A stretch of DNA of 64,000 bases from Rutidosis leptorrhynchoides (lineage: Eukaryota; Streptophyta; Magnoliopsida; Asterales; Asteraceae): the NCBI RefSeq assembly GCF_046630445.1, contig NC_092340.1:16222001-16286000 (forward strand), given 5' to 3'. The position numbers were made by a program, and so were the translations under genes. The notes under the pieces are model-generated. The model had not been told where the DNA came from. It saw only the letters and a list, made by a program, of their open reading frames with translations, and searched no databases. The stretch's first letter is position 1. Every line of letters begins with the position of its first letter. This document shows positions 62,603 to 64,000 of the stretch, piece by piece.

Positions 62603-62690
62603 AAAAAAAAATAAACTGCCAGCGCTGGGTCTCGAACCCATGACCTCTCGAAAACCACACATACACTCTTACCACTCGTCCGATTCTGTT
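62603..62690 (-). ncRNA. tRNA-like Pol III module, third LTR
   Basis: A box TGGTAAGAGTG (62674-62664), B box GGTTCGAGAC (62638-62629) inside a TGGG/CCCA stem, then T9 (62611-62603). Confidence 0.6.
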
Positions 62691-63146
62691 TTCCTGAATA
62701 TATATCAAATGAAAATATATGTAACTAGTGTTTATTATTTGCCCAAATTTCTTCTTCGTCCTATGTTGAAAGTCGATCAGGGATTAATCTCCTCTAATCA
62801 ATTATCACACTTAATTAAATTATTCATTAGACATATATAATAATTAGTATTTAATTGTATAAATAAAATAAAAAAAAATGAAAAGAAGAACAGAAACAAC
62901 TTCACTGTGCTGTTCGTGTATTTAAAAAAAAAATTAATTTCCATTTTTGAGAACGTTTTGATTAAATCCTACAACATAAGATAGGTGTTAAATTGCTTAT
63001 AAAAACTTCTGAAATCCAGAATTACACTTGATTACTAACAGAAAGTTCTAATTTAATTGAAGAACATATATTTGACTTTTAAAACCAAGACTTTGACTCG
63101 TAAATTCTCATTTAATTTAAAGAATTAGAAATGATAGGTCAGATCA

Positions 63147-63497
63147 TGTTGAGATTGAGAGAAAAGATAAAATAGAGTGAGATTCGGTATATAGGAAGAA
63201 GACTCGGTATGAGAGAGAATCGGTAAAATTACATTCCACAGCTTCTAGAACTCAGTTACAATGCAATGGCTATCTAATTAGGACTACTTAGGTTCCTTAT
63301 ATAGCTCTCTTCTAAGGAACCTTCATTTAAAGCTTAATTCACATTAACACTATACAACTTCGGGGTCCTAACAATCTCCCCCTTAGTGTTAAATGTGAAC
63401 TTTACAATATAATCCTATCGAAAACATCTAAAGGAACTTTGTTCCTCTGAAGTGAACTTTAGATTTGAATCCCTTGAGATTCTCATATCTTCGTATA
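63147..63497 (-). mobile_element. Small Copia-like LTR with PPT
   Basis: LTR of about 227 bp, 63147-63373 (TGTTGAGA...CCTAACA on the plus strand). On the minus strand ACTAAGGGGGAGAT abuts TGTTAGGACCCC, the classic Copia polypurine tract. 124 bp of interior follow before the next LTR insertion at 63498. Confidence 0.7.
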
Positions 63498-64000
63498 TGT
63501 GACGACCCGGAAATTTCTGACCAAATTTAAACTTTAATCTTTATATTATTCCGACACGATAAGCAAAGTTTGTTAAGTTAAATCTCAAGAATTTTAAACT
63601 GTGTTCATACATTCATTATAACCTCGACCAAATTCCGACGATTCATGAACCGTTATATATAAATAGATATGTATATATATATTATAACTTGAGAATATTA
63701 ATAAAGTATTAAACGTATAATACTTTACACGAACGTATTTGTTTCAATATGATTTTCGATGAAATTAAAAAAAAAAATTAAATGATTGAATTATCAGAAA
63801 CATTGAATTATGATTACAAGTCTCTGTTGAGAGGTCCACTATGATTTGAGAAAATCTATTCCTCTTAACGATATTCATAATAATTTTAAAGCTATTTATA
63901 AATAAAAACAAAAAGTGTCATTTACGAAAGTTAGACAAAAGTTAGTGGAGAATTGGTTTCCATAATATTCTATTAATCTATTTTCAAACGTACAAAGAAG
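63498..64000 (+). mobile_element. Start of another TGTGACGACCCG LTR, runs off the window
   Basis: Begins TGTGACGACCCGGAAATTTC at 63498. From about 63676 it matches the first bases of the window closely. It is the same subfamily as the LTR at 1-3626 and has the same plus orientation. Confidence 0.85.

Larger units (their letters stand above)
60702..63146 (-). mobile_element. LTR of a third family member, right part missing
   Basis: Plus-strand start TGAAGCGACCCATCC at 60702, then the same blocks as the LTR at 46996 (GAGGTACTTGACCTC, AAAGGTTGATGAGTTC, CTCACCTAATG). It is interrupted at 63147 by a Copia-like LTR, so the TGTGACG end is not in the window. More diverged from the 46996/55007 pair than those are from each other. 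Confidence 0.85.

Overview
The window reads as nuclear DNA of a flowering plant. Evidence: spliced genes with GT-AG introns, Helitrons, LINE and SINE tails, hAT- and PIF/Harbinger-type MITEs, and large LTR retrotransposons primed by initiator Met-tRNA. Several repeats resemble those I associate with Asteraceae, but I cannot confirm the family without a search. Overall it is an AT-rich, repeat-dominated stretch with one convincing intact host gene.

Layout. 1-4745: the 3' part of a long LTR (plus strand), then an older LTR fragment (minus strand). 4774-7189: an hAT-like non-autonomous element, a second hAT-like end, a possible exon for a small Cys-rich protein, and a nest of PIF/Harbinger-type MITEs. 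7898-12684 (minus): a 12-exon gene for a 395-residue AIMP1/Arc1p-like tRNA-binding cofactor, with a MITE in one intron. 12.9-14.8 kb: a SINE, a 5'-truncated LINE and a Helitron 3' end. 14976-23388: a Helitron with a captured STY-type kinase exon, interrupted by a solo LTR with perfect target-site duplication. 23.4-31.1 kb: sequence ending in another Helitron 3' terminus, with a clean callose synthase exon and a nested 3.9-kb Copia-type element. 32.4-35.7 kb: a possible solo LTR, a 5'-truncated LINE with a 450-codon open frame, and a SINE-like tail.

35.7 kb to the end is a set of nested LTR insertions. One old LTR, starting at 35686 and ending at 60226, is split by a gag-only element (36186-44854, TSD ATATA) and by an 11.9-kb element with 3.85-kb LTRs (46996-58854). 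Its internal region is cut at 60702 by another LTR, which is cut at 63147 by a Copia-like LTR, which is cut at 63498 by yet another LTR that runs off the window.

The most unusual signal is structural. The gag-only element and its relatives carry arrays of short stem-loops with a nearly constant loop (CGAACTACACGA) and stems whose sequence varies while pairing is kept, often grouped as three-way junctions. They occur in the LTRs and again inside the element. A second signal is a Pol III-like module (A box, B box, T-run) in four LTRs of the other family, always with the same 25-nt box spacing. A third is a hydrophobic antisense ORF beside the 3' LTR of the 11.9-kb element.
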